This document shows positions 8,553-17,493 of a DNA stretch of 64,000 nt, piece after piece; the first letter of the stretch is position 1, and each line of letters begins with the position of its first letter. Under the pieces are notes generated by a model. That model made no database searches. It saw only the letters and a program-made list of their open reading frames with translations, and had not been told where the DNA came from. A program made the translations under genes and the position numbers. Origin of the DNA: FEN-1350 sp964386005 (GTDB lineage Bacteria > Planctomycetota > Phycisphaerae > Sedimentisphaerales > Anaerohalosphaeraceae); NCBI GenBank assembly GCA_964386005.1, contig CAYLSB010000002.1:1-64000 (forward strand), written 5' to 3'.

Positions 8553-9380
8553 TCACAGGATGATCTCCTCCGGACGGTTTTTCCATCGTCCCACCCCATC
8601 CCACCAATCCGGAATCGGATCAAAGACACCCTTGTCATGGAGCTGTCCCTTTACCTTCAGATGCAATAGACGCATGAACGCCACGCCCCCCGCTTGCCAT
8701 GCCCTGGCGCCGATGCCGACGACTTTCGCCTCCATTGTCAATGAATCCTCGCAGGAAAGGATTCGAATCAACTCTTCCGCCAACGGCTCCAGTTGGCGCT
8801 GCCACTGGGCCTGATTCGCTTTTTCCTGTTCGACAATGCGGTTCAGAAGTTCCAGACTTTCCTGTTGTTGACGATGCTTGGCGGCCCGAATTTCGATCAG
8901 TCGTCGCTTACGGGCATGTCGGCTTTTCGGCAGCAGGTTCTCTGTCAATCCAATGAGGGGATCAATGACGATCCATAAGATAAACGTCAAAGACAGAGTT
9001 CCAGTTGCGATCGTTATCAGGATCTGTCCGATCGTTGCCTGCCCGATGCTGCCCACAAGACCCGCAAGCGCACCCAGAAACGGGCCGCTGTCATACAAGG
9101 CGATATAATAGGGACTGGTCGTCAGAGGATGTTCGATGGGTTCGTGATATCGGACGACCCCTCGGAAGATGGCGAACATATAGATGCTGATCAGTAAGCC
9201 GATCAATACGGCAGAAAAACCGGACAAGGAAAAGATCAGCAACCAACCGGCCCCCGCCTCACGCAGCGCGATGACGAGCAGAACGACAGAACATACCATG
9301 AACCATGCAGTTCCGCCGATATGAATCCGACGTATAACCTGTCTAAACTCCATCGATTCTTTGATCCCGCCGATGGGCAT
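8553..9380 (-). CDS. Conserved membrane protein of unknown function
   Basis: I do not recognise the family. The 275-residue protein has four probable membrane helices in its first half (about 24-42, 46-70, 98-116 and 118-140) and a charged, probably helical coiled-coil cytoplasmic tail (about 150-210, rich in Arg, Glu and Gln), followed by a conserved-looking WWDGVGRWKNRPEE end. It starts 34 bases after the Wza-like lipoprotein gene on the same strand, so the two are probably cotranscribed and the role may be linked to polysaccharide export. An alternative start at 9353 (MEFRQVIRR) cannot be excluded; neither ATG has a strong Shine-Dalgarno. Confidence 0.7.
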   Translation of the reverse strand: MPIGGIKESMEFRQVIRRIHIGGTAWFMVCSVVLLVIALREAGAGWLLIFSLSGFSAVLIGLLISIYMFAIFRGVVRYHEPIEHPLTTSPYYIALYDSGPFLGALAGLVGSIGQATIGQILITIATGTLSLTFILWIVIDPLIGLTENLLPKSRHARKRRLIEIRAAKHRQQQESLELLNRIVEQEKANQAQWQRQLEPLAEELIRILSCEDSLTMEAKVVGIGARAWQAGGVAFMRLLHLKVKGQLHDKGVFDPIPDWWDGVGRWKNRPEEIIL

Positions 9381-9414
9381 TCATTGAACAAAGTGGATTT
9401 CGGATATACAAACC

Positions 9415-10149
9415 TTACAATCCGCTGACGGTTGCGGCCGTACTGGCTCCCTGGAAGATGGGTTGCGTGATTTCGCCGACCGTCCGGCCGATCGACGTCA
9501 GGATCGTCGGCGGCACGAAAATGATATCTCCCTCTTCCAGCAGGACCACGCCGGACATCTTGCCATGCTCGATAACCTTCTTGAGGTTCAGTTCGAAAAT
9601 CTTGGACGGTTCATCCGGATTTCTCGAAGGCCGGATCACCTGAACGCGTTCCTCCCACGCGCTTGGCAAAATGACCCCTTTGGCGATGGCGGACAGAGTC
9701 GTCTCGCGGCCGGTATAAAATTGAGCGCCGGCGTTACGAATCTCCCCGCAGATATAATAATACTTGCTGCGATTGCGTACTCTCACGTCGATCGGGTAAT
9801 CGGTGGAAAATTTATAATACGTTTCCATTTTTCCCGCGATAATGGCCGCAACTTCAGCGGGGGTCTTTCCGGCAACCAGAATCTCGCCCATGCCTTCAAA
9901 AGAGATCTTGCCATCCGGTCGTATGACCTGGGTATGGCCGACCGATTGAGTGGTTCCCTGCAATTCAGGTACTTTTGTCGAAATCACCGTTACCTCGTCC
10001 GGCGGTTGAAGGAGATAACTTTCTGCCGTAACCTGAGCATTTTGCGGAATGGTAAAGGCATTCAGGTCCTCCGGATTGGCTGAAAAACACCCGGTAAACC
10101 CCAGAATCAATCCACAAACCGCCACCTCAATAATCCTTTGATACCGCAT
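9415..10149 (-). CDS. Wza-like polysaccharide export lipoprotein
   Basis: The 244-residue precursor has a lipoprotein signal with lipobox LGFTGC. It is followed by a Poly_export/SLBB layout: YLLQPPDEVTVISTKVPEL, then VIRPDGKISFEGMGEILVAG (start of the export domain), a soluble-ligand-binding beta-grasp part with YYICGEIRNAGAQFYTGR, and VVLLEEGDIIFVPPT near the end. In the family this forms the outer-membrane channel for capsule or exopolysaccharide and works with a BY-kinase such as the one at the left edge. The ATG at 10149 is preferred over an upstream one because AAAGGAA lies just ahead and it gives a compact signal peptide. Confidence 0.88.
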   Translation of the reverse strand: MRYQRIIEVAVCGLILGFTGCFSANPEDLNAFTIPQNAQVTAESYLLQPPDEVTVISTKVPELQGTTQSVGHTQVIRPDGKISFEGMGEILVAGKTPAEVAAIIAGKMETYYKFSTDYPIDVRVRNRSKYYYICGEIRNAGAQFYTGRETTLSAIAKGVILPSAWEERVQVIRPSRNPDEPSKIFELNLKKVIEHGKMSGVVLLEEGDIIFVPPTILTSIGRTVGEITQPIFQGASTAATVSGL

Positions 10150-10354
10150 ACCTATTCCTTTCGATTGTGCGAACATCAAACCGATCAAATTGTTGCCTCT
10201 GTAGAAACGTTCTTATTTCATCGGCAATCGACGGGATATCAATCAACAGTTTCCATCCTATCCTGCGATCGATTTGACGTCAAATACCTCTTGACAATTC
10301 AAACCGAATGATTTCGATTATCGGACGTTCTGTTTTGGCTAATGGATTGTACTC

Positions 10355-10384
10355 TTGAACGAAAGGCTTGTGATGTCGTATAAT
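10355..10384 (+). promoter_or_regulatory. Promoter of the azoreductase gene
   Basis: TTGAAC (10355-10360), 18 bp, TATAAT (10379-10384). The expected start is near 10391, giving a leader of about 26 bases to the ATG at 10417. Confidence 0.65.
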
Positions 10385-10416
10385 CATGGTCATTCAATAT
10401 CGGAAAGGAAAAACCG

Positions 10417-11049
10417 ATGGCCAAATTGCTCTATCTGCAAGCCTCGCCCAGAGGCCAGCGTTCCAAGTCGATAGCCGTCGCCGATTCGTTTGTCGATCGC
10501 TACCGCCATGTTCATGTGGAGGATTCGATTGAAATTATCAACCTTTATTGTGCCGATCTTCCGCCCTTTGACGGCCTCGCGGTCCAGGCTAAGTACAACA
10601 TCCTCCACGGCCGTTCGCATACCCCCGCCGAACAGACCGCTTGGCGATCGGTCGAAATGATCATCGAACAATTTAAGTCGGCCGATAAATATCTTCTGGC
10701 CGTCCCCATGTGGAATTTTTCAATCCCTTACCGCTTAAAACACTATCTCGATCTCATCGTCCAGCCGGGTTACACCTTTGGTTTTTCCCAAGAAAAAGGG
10801 TACTTTGGATTGGTAACCGGAAAACCGTTACTCGTCGTCTATTCGCGTGGAGGCGAATATCCGGCCGGATCGCCATCGGAGGCGTATGATCTCCAGAAGC
10901 GATATGTCGAACAGATCTTTCGCCACATGGGATTTACGGATATCCGCTCGATTATTTTTGAACCGACGCTTGGCGGGACTCCTGACGAAGTGGAAGACCT
11001 CAAGCGCCGCCTGATGGAGCAGGCCGATGGAATCGCCGAACTATTTTAA
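10417..11049 (+). CDS. azoR: FMN-dependent NADH:quinone reductase / azoreductase
   Basis: This 210-residue protein is full length for AzoR/AcpD flavodoxin-fold enzymes, which reduce quinones and azo compounds by two-electron hydride transfer from NAD(P)H through FMN. Seen: the phosphate-binding loop SPRGQRSKS (9-17) after beta-strand 1, the FMN-contacting PMWNFSIP (about 96-103) and the YSRGGEY segment. The start has AAAGGAA at a good distance and a promoter upstream. It stands alone between a leftward gene and zwf. A role in quinone or electrophile stress in an anaerobe is an inference. Confidence 0.9.
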   Translation: MAKLLYLQASPRGQRSKSIAVADSFVDRYRHVHVEDSIEIINLYCADLPPFDGLAVQAKYNILHGRSHTPAEQTAWRSVEMIIEQFKSADKYLLAVPMWNFSIPYRLKHYLDLIVQPGYTFGFSQEKGYFGLVTGKPLLVVYSRGGEYPAGSPSEAYDLQKRYVEQIFRHMGFTDIRSIIFEPTLGGTPDEVEDLKRRLMEQADGIAELF

Positions 11050-11160
11050 TCGTGGCCGTGTTTCCCTTTCGAGGTGCTTTGCCCTTTGCGGATTTCCGTT
11101 TACAAATTTCATTTCGCGAGTACAACAATAGACGATTGAAACGGGCTTGGATCCTCCACG

Positions 11161-12699
11161 ATGCAAAACCTAAAACCGTCGCTTCGTAAACAGGAAATGC
11201 TGTGTGCCGAAACCGCCGCGGGACCGACAGGCCTGGTGGTGTTTGGCGCATCGGGCGATCTGGCCAACAGGAAATTGTTTGTCAGTCTCTTTGAACTCTA
11301 CCGCCGTCAGTTACTGAGCGATCGGTTCTATTGTATCGGTTGCGGCCGGAAATCCCTCGGGGATGCGGAATTCCGTGGTCAGATCCGCCGCGGCCTGGCC
11401 GATCGTGATTCTTCGATTGTTGATCGATTTCTCGAACGGTTTTTTTTCCTCAGCGGCGAATATGCCGATCCCGCTCTGTATCAGGCGATCCGCAACAGAA
11501 TCGTCGATTGTGATCGTCGTTTCTCGGTTTCCGGACGTCATTTGTTCTATCTGGCCGTTCCACCCGAACTCTATGAAACCATTACCGCCGGACTGGGTGG
11601 GGCGGGAATGGCTCGGCCTGCTGATATGCACGATCCATCCGCACCGATTCTTGTCGTCGAAAAGCCCTTCGGCAGAGATCTCGGCAGTGCTGTCGCCCTC
11701 AATGCCTCTCTTCGCCGCCACTTTGACGAGTCGCAAATCTATCGTATCGATCATTACCTCGGCAAGGAAACCGTCCAGAACATTCTGATGTTCCGGTTTG
11801 CCAATGCCATCTTTGAGCCCCTCTGGAACCGGAATTATATCCAACAGATACAGATCACTATTGCCGAAACCGTGGGCGTCGAACATCGGGGTGGTTATTA
11901 CGATACCTCCGGAGCCGTTCGTGATATGTTCCAAAATCACATGCTGGGAATGCTTGCTCTTGTTGCCCTGGAGCCGCCGGTTTCTTTTATCGCCGAAGCC
12001 ATCCGCGATGAGCGAGCCAAAGTCCTCCGTTGTATCCGTCCTTTACGGGTGGATCCATGGGCCGCGGATATCGTTCGAGGTCAGTATTCCGCAGGTTCCA
12101 TCGACGGCCGACCGGTCGCCGGTTATCGTCAGGAACAGGGAATTGCCCACGACTCGTCAACGGAAACCTTTGTTGCCGCGAGAGTATTCATCGACAATTG
12201 GCGGTGGAAAGATGTACCGTTCTATCTTCGTACAGGAAAACGACTTGCCAAACGAGTCACGGAAATTGCCATCGCCTTCCACCCTGTCCCCCATTCGATG
12301 TTTACGTCAGTAGGTTTGGATGATCTGCCGGCAAACATTCTCATTCTCAAGATACAACCCGAAGAGGGCATCCGCCTGAGTTTTCAAGCCAAGCGCCCCG
12401 GTTCCAAGATCTGCATGACAACACTCGATCTAAACTTTACCTATCGTGATCTCTTCGGGTCGGAGGTCCCGGAGGCCTATCAGCGTCTCCTTCTCGACGC
12501 CATGCTTGGCGACCCAACGCTTTTCCTTCGTCAGGATGACGTCGAGGTCGCCTGGGGGCTCGTTACGCCTGTTCTCAAGGCGTGGCAGACCGAGCCATCG
12601 ATACCTCCACAATATCCGGCCGGCGCCGATTCCTTTCCGGAAGCCGATGCCTTGATTCATTCCGATGGTTTTGCCTGGCGGAACCTCCGCGATATGTAG
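11161..12699 (+). CDS. zwf: Glucose-6-phosphate 1-dehydrogenase
   Basis: The 512-residue enzyme oxidises glucose 6-phosphate to 6-phosphogluconolactone with NADP, the entry to the oxidative pentose phosphate pathway. Seen: the Rossmann nucleotide loop GASGDLANRKLF (about 24-35), VEKPFGRD, and the substrate-binding signature RIDHYLGKE (about 198-206), whose His-Tyr-Leu-Gly-Lys is diagnostic; C-terminal domain motifs such as PFYLRTGKRL follow. Length agrees with the family (about 490-510). The Shine-Dalgarno ahead of 11161 is poor, and M13 would be an alternative start. The stop lies 11 bases from the end of the converging metB-like gene. Confidence 0.95.
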   Translation: MQNLKPSLRKQEMLCAETAAGPTGLVVFGASGDLANRKLFVSLFELYRRQLLSDRFYCIGCGRKSLGDAEFRGQIRRGLADRDSSIVDRFLERFFFLSGEYADPALYQAIRNRIVDCDRRFSVSGRHLFYLAVPPELYETITAGLGGAGMARPADMHDPSAPILVVEKPFGRDLGSAVALNASLRRHFDESQIYRIDHYLGKETVQNILMFRFANAIFEPLWNRNYIQQIQITIAETVGVEHRGGYYDTSGAVRDMFQNHMLGMLALVALEPPVSFIAEAIRDERAKVLRCIRPLRVDPWAADIVRGQYSAGSIDGRPVAGYRQEQGIAHDSSTETFVAARVFIDNWRWKDVPFYLRTGKRLAKRVTEIAIAFHPVPHSMFTSVGLDDLPANILILKIQPEEGIRLSFQAKRPGSKICMTTLDLNFTYRDLFGSEVPEAYQRLLLDAMLGDPTLFLRQDDVEVAWGLVTPVLKAWQTEPSIPPQYPAGADSFPEADALIHSDGFAWRNLRDM

Positions 12700-12710
12700 C
12701 TCCATCTCGA

Positions 12711-13853
12711 TCAAATCCGCGATAGGGCTGTATCGAGATCGGAAATCAAATCATCAACATCTTCGATCCCGATCGACAGTCGCAGAGTGCCTTCGGTGAT
12801 ACCAATCTTTTCCTTGTCCTGCTTGCTCATCGTGCCATGGCTCATGGTCCAGGGGTGGCACACCAGCGACTCGACTCCGCCCAAGCTTTCGGCAAACAGA
12901 AACACCTCCAGACCGTCGATGAATCGTTCGACCGCTGGGATTCCTCCTCGCAGACACAGAGCCACAATCGCCCCAAAGCCATCCATCTGTGAGCGGGCCA
13001 ACTCATGCTGCGGATGGCTTGCCAATCCCGGATACAGCACATCGGCAGACCGACGATCTTCAGTCAGCCACTCCGCAATCCGTTGTGCATTTCGCTCGTG
13101 CTGTTTCATACGCACGGCCAGGGTTTTAAGCCCGCGAAGTCCGAGCCAACTGTCGAAAGGGCCCGCCACCGCACCGACGGCGTTCTGATAAAAGGATAGT
13201 TTTTCAAATAGCGGCCGGTCGTTGACAACAATCGCACCGGCTATAACATCCGAATGACCGCATATGTACTTGGTTGCACTGTGAACCACAATATCCGCTC
13301 CTTGGGTTAGCGGCCGCTGGAAGAACGGCGATGCAAACGTGTTATCGGCGACCAGAACCGCTTCATGCCGTTTTGTGATCTCGGCCACCGCGCGGACATC
13401 GACCAGTTGCAGCAGCGGATTGGCGGGCGTCTCGATCCAGACCATGCGGGTTACCGGCCGGATCGCCTCGGCGAAGGCGGACGATCGTGTGCCGTCCACG
13501 TATGAAAATTGAATGCCGCGAAGTTTCCACACCGTCTCGAACAACCGATAGGTCCCCCCATATAGGTTTTCGGATGCGACAACATGATCGCCGGGCTGCA
13601 AAATCGACAAGGCCGCGTCGATGGCCGCCATTCCGGAACTGAATGCTAGGCCATGGCGACCCTCCTCCAGGGACGCCAGACACTGTTCAAACGCGCGGCG
13701 GGTGGGATTGGCACTGCGGGAATATTCAAACGCGCTGGGTTTTCCGACGCCTTGAAAGACATAGTTGACCGTCTGGTAAATTGGCACAATGATCGATCCG
13801 GTGGTCGGGTCGGGTTGTTGGCCGGCCCGTATGGCGCGGGTAGCAAAATTCAT
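12711..13853 (-). CDS. Trans-sulfuration PLP enzyme (cystathionine gamma-synthase / gamma-lyase family)
   Basis: This 380-residue Cys/Met-metabolism PLP enzyme carries SGMAAIDA, the phosphate-binding and Tyr region NLYGGTYR, and the PLP-lysine motif VHSATKYICGHSDV. The family makes cystathionine from an activated homoserine or cleaves it to cysteine; sequence inspection alone does not separate MetB from a gamma-lyase. It is the last gene of the leftward operon rrf2-metY-cysK, 28 bases after cysK, with GGAGAG ahead of the ATG. Together with the sulfhydrylases this gives both direct sulfhydrylation and trans-sulfuration. Confidence 0.9.
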   Translation of the reverse strand: MNFATRAIRAGQQPDPTTGSIIVPIYQTVNYVFQGVGKPSAFEYSRSANPTRRAFEQCLASLEEGRHGLAFSSGMAAIDAALSILQPGDHVVASENLYGGTYRLFETVWKLRGIQFSYVDGTRSSAFAEAIRPVTRMVWIETPANPLLQLVDVRAVAEITKRHEAVLVADNTFASPFFQRPLTQGADIVVHSATKYICGHSDVIAGAIVVNDRPLFEKLSFYQNAVGAVAGPFDSWLGLRGLKTLAVRMKQHERNAQRIAEWLTEDRRSADVLYPGLASHPQHELARSQMDGFGAIVALCLRGGIPAVERFIDGLEVFLFAESLGGVESLVCHPWTMSHGTMSKQDKEKIGITEGTLRLSIGIEDVDDLISDLDTALSRI

Positions 13854-13881
13854 ACTCTCTCCTATAGAGTGGATTTCTTGA

Positions 13882-14832
13882 TTATACTACAAGGTCCGCA
13901 AACAACGCCGACGATAAGTAGCGTTCCGCGCAGCTCGGGATGATTACCACGATCAGCTTGCCCTTGTTATCCGGCCGACCGGCGACGGTTCGGGCCGCGC
14001 TCAGGGCCGCTCCGCTGGAAATCCCGACAAAGATCCCCTCGGTCTTAGCGATGTCTCGCGAAGCCGCAATGGCCTCATCCTGATCAATCGCGACGACCTC
14101 GTCGATGATCTTCAGGTTCAATACGCTCGGAACAAAACCAGCCCCGATTCCCTGAATCTTATGCGGACCGGGTTTAACTTCCTGACCAGCCAGAGTCTGC
14201 GTTAAAACCGGGCTTTGTGCCGGTTCGACAGCAATAGCCCTAAACGTTGGCCTTCTCGACTTGATCACTTCCGCAACGCCCGTGATCGTCCCCCCGGTGC
14301 CGACGCCGGAGATCAGGATATCCGCTTTTCCATCGGTGTCGTTCCAGATTTCTTCCGCGGTCGTACGCCGATGAATCTCCGGATTGGCGGGATTGTCAAA
14401 CTGCTGGGGCATGAAGATCTTCGGGTCCTCAGTGGCGATTGTTTTCGCCCGCTGGATCGCCCCCTTCATTCCCTCCGGCGCCGGAGTCAGGATCAGTTCC
14501 GCCCCAAGGCCTTTGAGAATCTTTCGACGTTCTATGCTCATGGATTCGGGCATCGTCAGAATCAGATGGTAACCCCGTGCCGCACAGATAAATGCCAGAG
14601 CAATCCCCGTATTGCCGCTGGTCGGTTCGATGATTTGTCCGCCCGGTTTGAGTTTGCCGTCAACCTCGGCCGCATCGATCATCGCTACACCGATTCGATC
14701 CTTGACACTCGAGAGCGGATTAAAAAATTCCAGTTTGGCCACGACTTCAGCGCCGGTCTCCCGGCTCAGACGGTGCAACCGTACCAGAGGAGTGTGGCCG
14801 ACCGTTTTGGAAATATTGTAGTGAATGTTCAT
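13882..14832 (-). CDS. cysK: Cysteine synthase (O-acetylserine sulfhydrylase)
   Basis: The 316-residue enzyme makes cysteine from O-acetylserine and sulfide. Seen: the PLP lysine in NPLSSVKDRIG (about 38-48), the substrate loop EPTSGNTGIALAF, the phosphate cup GVGTGGTITGV and a C-terminal GISSGAA. Length fits CysK. GAGAGG precedes the ATG. It is the third gene of the leftward sulfur operon. The operon is probably under control of the Rrf2 regulator encoded first, which recalls CymR/CysR-type control of cysteine synthesis; in CymR that control works through a CysK complex. Confidence 0.95.
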   Translation of the reverse strand: MNIHYNISKTVGHTPLVRLHRLSRETGAEVVAKLEFFNPLSSVKDRIGVAMIDAAEVDGKLKPGGQIIEPTSGNTGIALAFICAARGYHLILTMPESMSIERRKILKGLGAELILTPAPEGMKGAIQRAKTIATEDPKIFMPQQFDNPANPEIHRRTTAEEIWNDTDGKADILISGVGTGGTITGVAEVIKSRRPTFRAIAVEPAQSPVLTQTLAGQEVKPGPHKIQGIGAGFVPSVLNLKIIDEVVAIDQDEAIAASRDIAKTEGIFVGISSGAALSAARTVAGRPDNKGKLIVVIIPSCAERYLSSALFADLVV

Positions 14833-14915
14833 ACGTTTTACCTCTCATTTTTGTATGCCGATTCTGTTTTCTGATCGGCCCGTTGTTTTCATTCAATCAA
14901 AGATGATTAACGAAA

Positions 14916-16211
14916 TCATTTTGTTGTTTTGCCGAGTGCCTGTTCAATATCCGCGATTATATCGTCAACGTGTTCCAATCCGATCGATAGACGGATGTAA
15001 TCCGGCGTTACACCTGTCGCCAGTTGTTCCTCGCTCGATAGTTGTTGGTGGGTTGTCGTCGCCGGGTGGATCGCCAGGGTCTTGGCATCGCCGATATTGG
15101 CCAGGTGCGAAATCAATTCCAGTGAATCGATGAACTTCTTGCCCGCCTCGTTGCCGCCTTTGATCCCAAAGCCCAAAATCGCGCCGGCCCCCTTGGGTAG
15201 ATACCGTTTGGCTCTTGCATATTCCGGACTGGACGGAAGTCCGGGATAGTTGACCCAGGATACCTTGGGGTGGTTTTGAAGATATTCCGCGACGGCCAGA
15301 GCATTGGCGGAATGGCGCGGCATCCGTAAGTGTAAGGTTTCAAAGCCCTGCAAAAACAGGAACGAATTGAACGGCGATAGCGCCGGCCCCAGATCCCTCA
15401 ACAGAGTCACTCTGGCCTTGATGATGTAGGCGATGTTCCCCAGCGGTTTGAGGGCTTCAACAAAATCCAGTCCGTGATAGCTCGGATCCGGCCCGGAGAT
15501 CAGCGGAAACTTTCCGTTGGTCCAATCAAACTTGCCCGAATCCACGATCAGTCCGCCGATACTGGTCCCGTGGCCCCCGATAAACTTCGTTGCTGAATAC
15601 ACCACGATATCTACGCCATAATCAATCGGACGCAAAAGGTAGGGCGAGACGGTATTGTCCAATACAAATGGAATACCGTTCTTGTGGGCAACGGCCGATA
15701 AAGTCTCCAGATCGGCCACATCCAGCTTTGGATTACCGATACTCTCTGCGTAAATCGCTTTGGTTTTGGGAGTGATCGCTTTCTGGAAACCAGCCAAATC
15801 GTTGGATTTGACGAAGTTGACCTTCACTCCCAGTCGTGGGAATGTGTAATGAAACAACGTATAGGTTCCACCATATAGGTTGTCCGCAGATACGATTTCA
15901 TCGCCAGCTTTGGCTATATTAAGTAAAGCCAGCGTAATAGCCGATTGTCCGCTGGCCGCAGCCAATGCCCCGACTCCACCATCGAGCGCTGCGATCCGCT
16001 GCTCCAGCACATCCGTTGTCGGATTCATCAGCCGCGTGTAGATGTTTCCGAACTCCTTGAGCGCAAACAAATTAGCCGCATGTTCGCTGTTCTTGAATTG
16101 GTACGAGGTCGTCTGATAGATCGGCACTGCCCGTGCACCCGTGGTCGGATCCGGCCTTTGCCCGCCGTGAAGCGCCAGTGTTTCAATTCTCAATTCCTTT
16201 ACCTGTGACAT
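14916..16211 (-). CDS. metY: O-acetylhomoserine sulfhydrylase (aminocarboxypropyltransferase)
   Basis: About 431 residues, the usual length of MetY, which makes homocysteine directly from O-acetylhomoserine and sulfide. Seen: RPDPTTGARAVPIYQTTSY at the N-terminus, YTRLMNPTTDVLEQRI, ASGQSAITLA, and the PLP lysine in VYSATKFIGGHGTSIGG; the long insertion relative to MetB (about residues 230-290) is also MetY-like. Two close ATGs exist; the one at 16211 is preferred because AGGAG sits eight bases upstream, while it is only two bases from the ATG at 16217. Second gene of the operon, about 30 bases after rrf2. Confidence 0.93.
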   Translation of the reverse strand: MSQVKELRIETLALHGGQRPDPTTGARAVPIYQTTSYQFKNSEHAANLFALKEFGNIYTRLMNPTTDVLEQRIAALDGGVGALAAASGQSAITLALLNIAKAGDEIVSADNLYGGTYTLFHYTFPRLGVKVNFVKSNDLAGFQKAITPKTKAIYAESIGNPKLDVADLETLSAVAHKNGIPFVLDNTVSPYLLRPIDYGVDIVVYSATKFIGGHGTSIGGLIVDSGKFDWTNGKFPLISGPDPSYHGLDFVEALKPLGNIAYIIKARVTLLRDLGPALSPFNSFLFLQGFETLHLRMPRHSANALAVAEYLQNHPKVSWVNYPGLPSSPEYARAKRYLPKGAGAILGFGIKGGNEAGKKFIDSLELISHLANIGDAKTLAIHPATTTHQQLSSEEQLATGVTPDYIRLSIGLEHVDDIIADIEQALGKTTK

Positions 16212-16241
16212 TTCCATTTCTCCTGATCGTATTCTCTGCCG

Positions 16242-16682
16242 TCAGATATAATACATGACCGTTTCTTGGCTCTTTTCTCGAAGTTGTTCCACCAAATCCG
16301 CAAGGTTGATTTCCTGCAGGGTCGATGCTATCGTATTGCCCAGTTTATCCCAGACTCCCTGGCTGACGCACTGTGCCGCCCGCGAACAGCTCGCGGGATT
16401 CTTGGTACACTCCACCAGAGTCAAATCGCTCTCAAGGACCGAAACGATATCATAGACACTGATCTCTGCAGGGGCCTTGGCAAGGGTGTAGCCGCCGTGA
16501 GCGCCTCGTATCCCGGTAATCAGCCGTGCCGCTTTAAGGTCAATAACGATCTGGCTCAGAAACTTCTCCGAAATTGCCTGTGAGCGGGCGATGCTTTTAA
16601 GAAAGAGTGATCCCTTGCCGTAATTCGAAGCAAGTTCAATCATCAAACGCAAACCATACCTGGATCGCATGGATATTTTCAT
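16242..16682 (-). CDS. Rrf2-family regulator with a cysteine triad, first gene of the sulfur operon
   Basis: This 146-residue protein is a single Rrf2 unit: winged helix (1-65, MRSRYGLRLMIELA, SEKFLSQIVIDLKAARLI, GAHGGYTLA wing) and a dimerisation helix. Cys92, Cys99 and Cys105 (C-x6-C-x5-C) sit where IscR and NsrR bind their Fe-S cluster, so it may be a cluster protein; cysteine-sensing CymR lacks this triad. By position it most likely represses its own operon (metY, cysK, metB) through the palindrome on its promoter. What it senses (Fe-S status, cysteine or sulfide) cannot be told from the sequence. Confidence 0.88.
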   Translation of the reverse strand: MKISMRSRYGLRLMIELASNYGKGSLFLKSIARSQAISEKFLSQIVIDLKAARLITGIRGAHGGYTLAKAPAEISVYDIVSVLESDLTLVECTKNPASCSRAAQCVSQGVWDKLGNTIASTLQEINLADLVEQLREKSQETVMYYI

Positions 16683-16719
16683 TTAATCTCCAATATACTA
16701 TCAAATCCATAGAACAAGA

Positions 16720-16736
16720 AGTATTATAATAATACT
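16720..16736. promoter_or_regulatory. Palindromic operator over the -10 box of the sulfur operon
   Basis: AGTATTA-TAA-TAATACT is a perfect inverted repeat with 7-base arms. It completely covers the leftward -10 hexamer (16723-16728). This is the expected position of a repressor site, and the Rrf2 protein encoded just downstream is the obvious candidate to bind it (inference). Confidence 0.7.
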
Positions 16737-16750
16737 GATTTACAAGTCAA
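16723..16750 (-). promoter_or_regulatory. Promoter of the rrf2-metY-cysK-metB operon
   Basis: Leftward TTGACT (16750-16745), 16 bp, TATAAT (16728-16723). Expected start near 16715, giving a leader of about 33 bases to the rrf2 ATG at 16682. Confidence 0.8.
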
Positions 16751-16943
16751 TATGTTTTTCTATTTATTTTATAATTTTCGTCCCGTTATTAAATCATGGA
16801 ATCGACCTATGTCTTTTAATATCAATGATTTATAAAATTGAAATTTCTCAATCCATGTAGAACATAATTCCCATTACATCAGTATGAATAGGCGTTAAGG
16901 ATCAAAATTGAATTTGAAATGAAATATACTGGAAGGAATATCG

Positions 16944-17327
16944 ATGAAAACAAAAACAAGCTTTATGTTTTGGATCACTGCTTTATCATTGGTTTTTTTT
17001 ATTGTACTTGCCGGATGTGAATCCAAATCCGGATCCGATAAAACTTCATCGGGGTCTGTGTCCCAGTCCGATATGTCGAATAGGACAGATAGGGATGCGG
17101 CCATCCGTGGCGATTCTTCGAAAACGGAGGACGAGATAGCCGCCGAAATTGGATCGGCTTCCGTGGAACAGACGACGTGTCCGGTGATGAAGGGCAATCC
17201 GATTACCAAGGATTTATATACAGAATACAAGGGAAAGAAAGTGTATTTTTGTTGCAGTGGATGCAAGCCCGAATTTGAAAAAAATCCGGAGAAATATCTA
17301 AGTGATTTGCCCCAGTTCAAGAAATAG
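16944..17327 (+). CDS. Small YHS-domain lipoprotein
   Basis: The 127-residue precursor has a lipoprotein signal with lipobox VLAGC, a Ser/Asp-rich linker (about 27-75), and a C-terminal YHS domain: TTCPVMKGNPI, YKGKKVYFCCSGCKPEF and NPEKYL. The YHS fold with its CPVM and FCCxGC cysteines is known to bind metals, often copper or iron, in periplasmic heavy-metal handling proteins. AAGGAA precedes the ATG. It stands before a ferritin-like gene, which suggests metal storage or redox-metal control, but this is only context. Function is otherwise unknown. Confidence 0.82.
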   Translation: MKTKTSFMFWITALSLVFFIVLAGCESKSGSDKTSSGSVSQSDMSNRTDRDAAIRGDSSKTEDEIAAEIGSASVEQTTCPVMKGNPITKDLYTEYKGKKVYFCCSGCKPEFEKNPEKYLSDLPQFKK

Positions 17328-17493
17328 CCATCCTGTATATCCGCTTAGGGAAATCGTCAAATCGAATTTGCTCTATCGATTATCGAGAGGGTAAATTTTT
17401 CATAGGGATTGTAATTTGATTTTGCTTCGGTTATGGTTTTGCGTATGAATCGGCATGGATTTTGAAGGTGCATTGGGAATCAGGGAGAACGAC

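Noticed and set aside
12704..12739. Inverted repeat ATCTCGAT/ATCGAGAT between zwf and the metB-like gene as a terminator
   Set aside because: The 20-base loop is long, most of the repeat lies in coding sequence, and no T-run follows.
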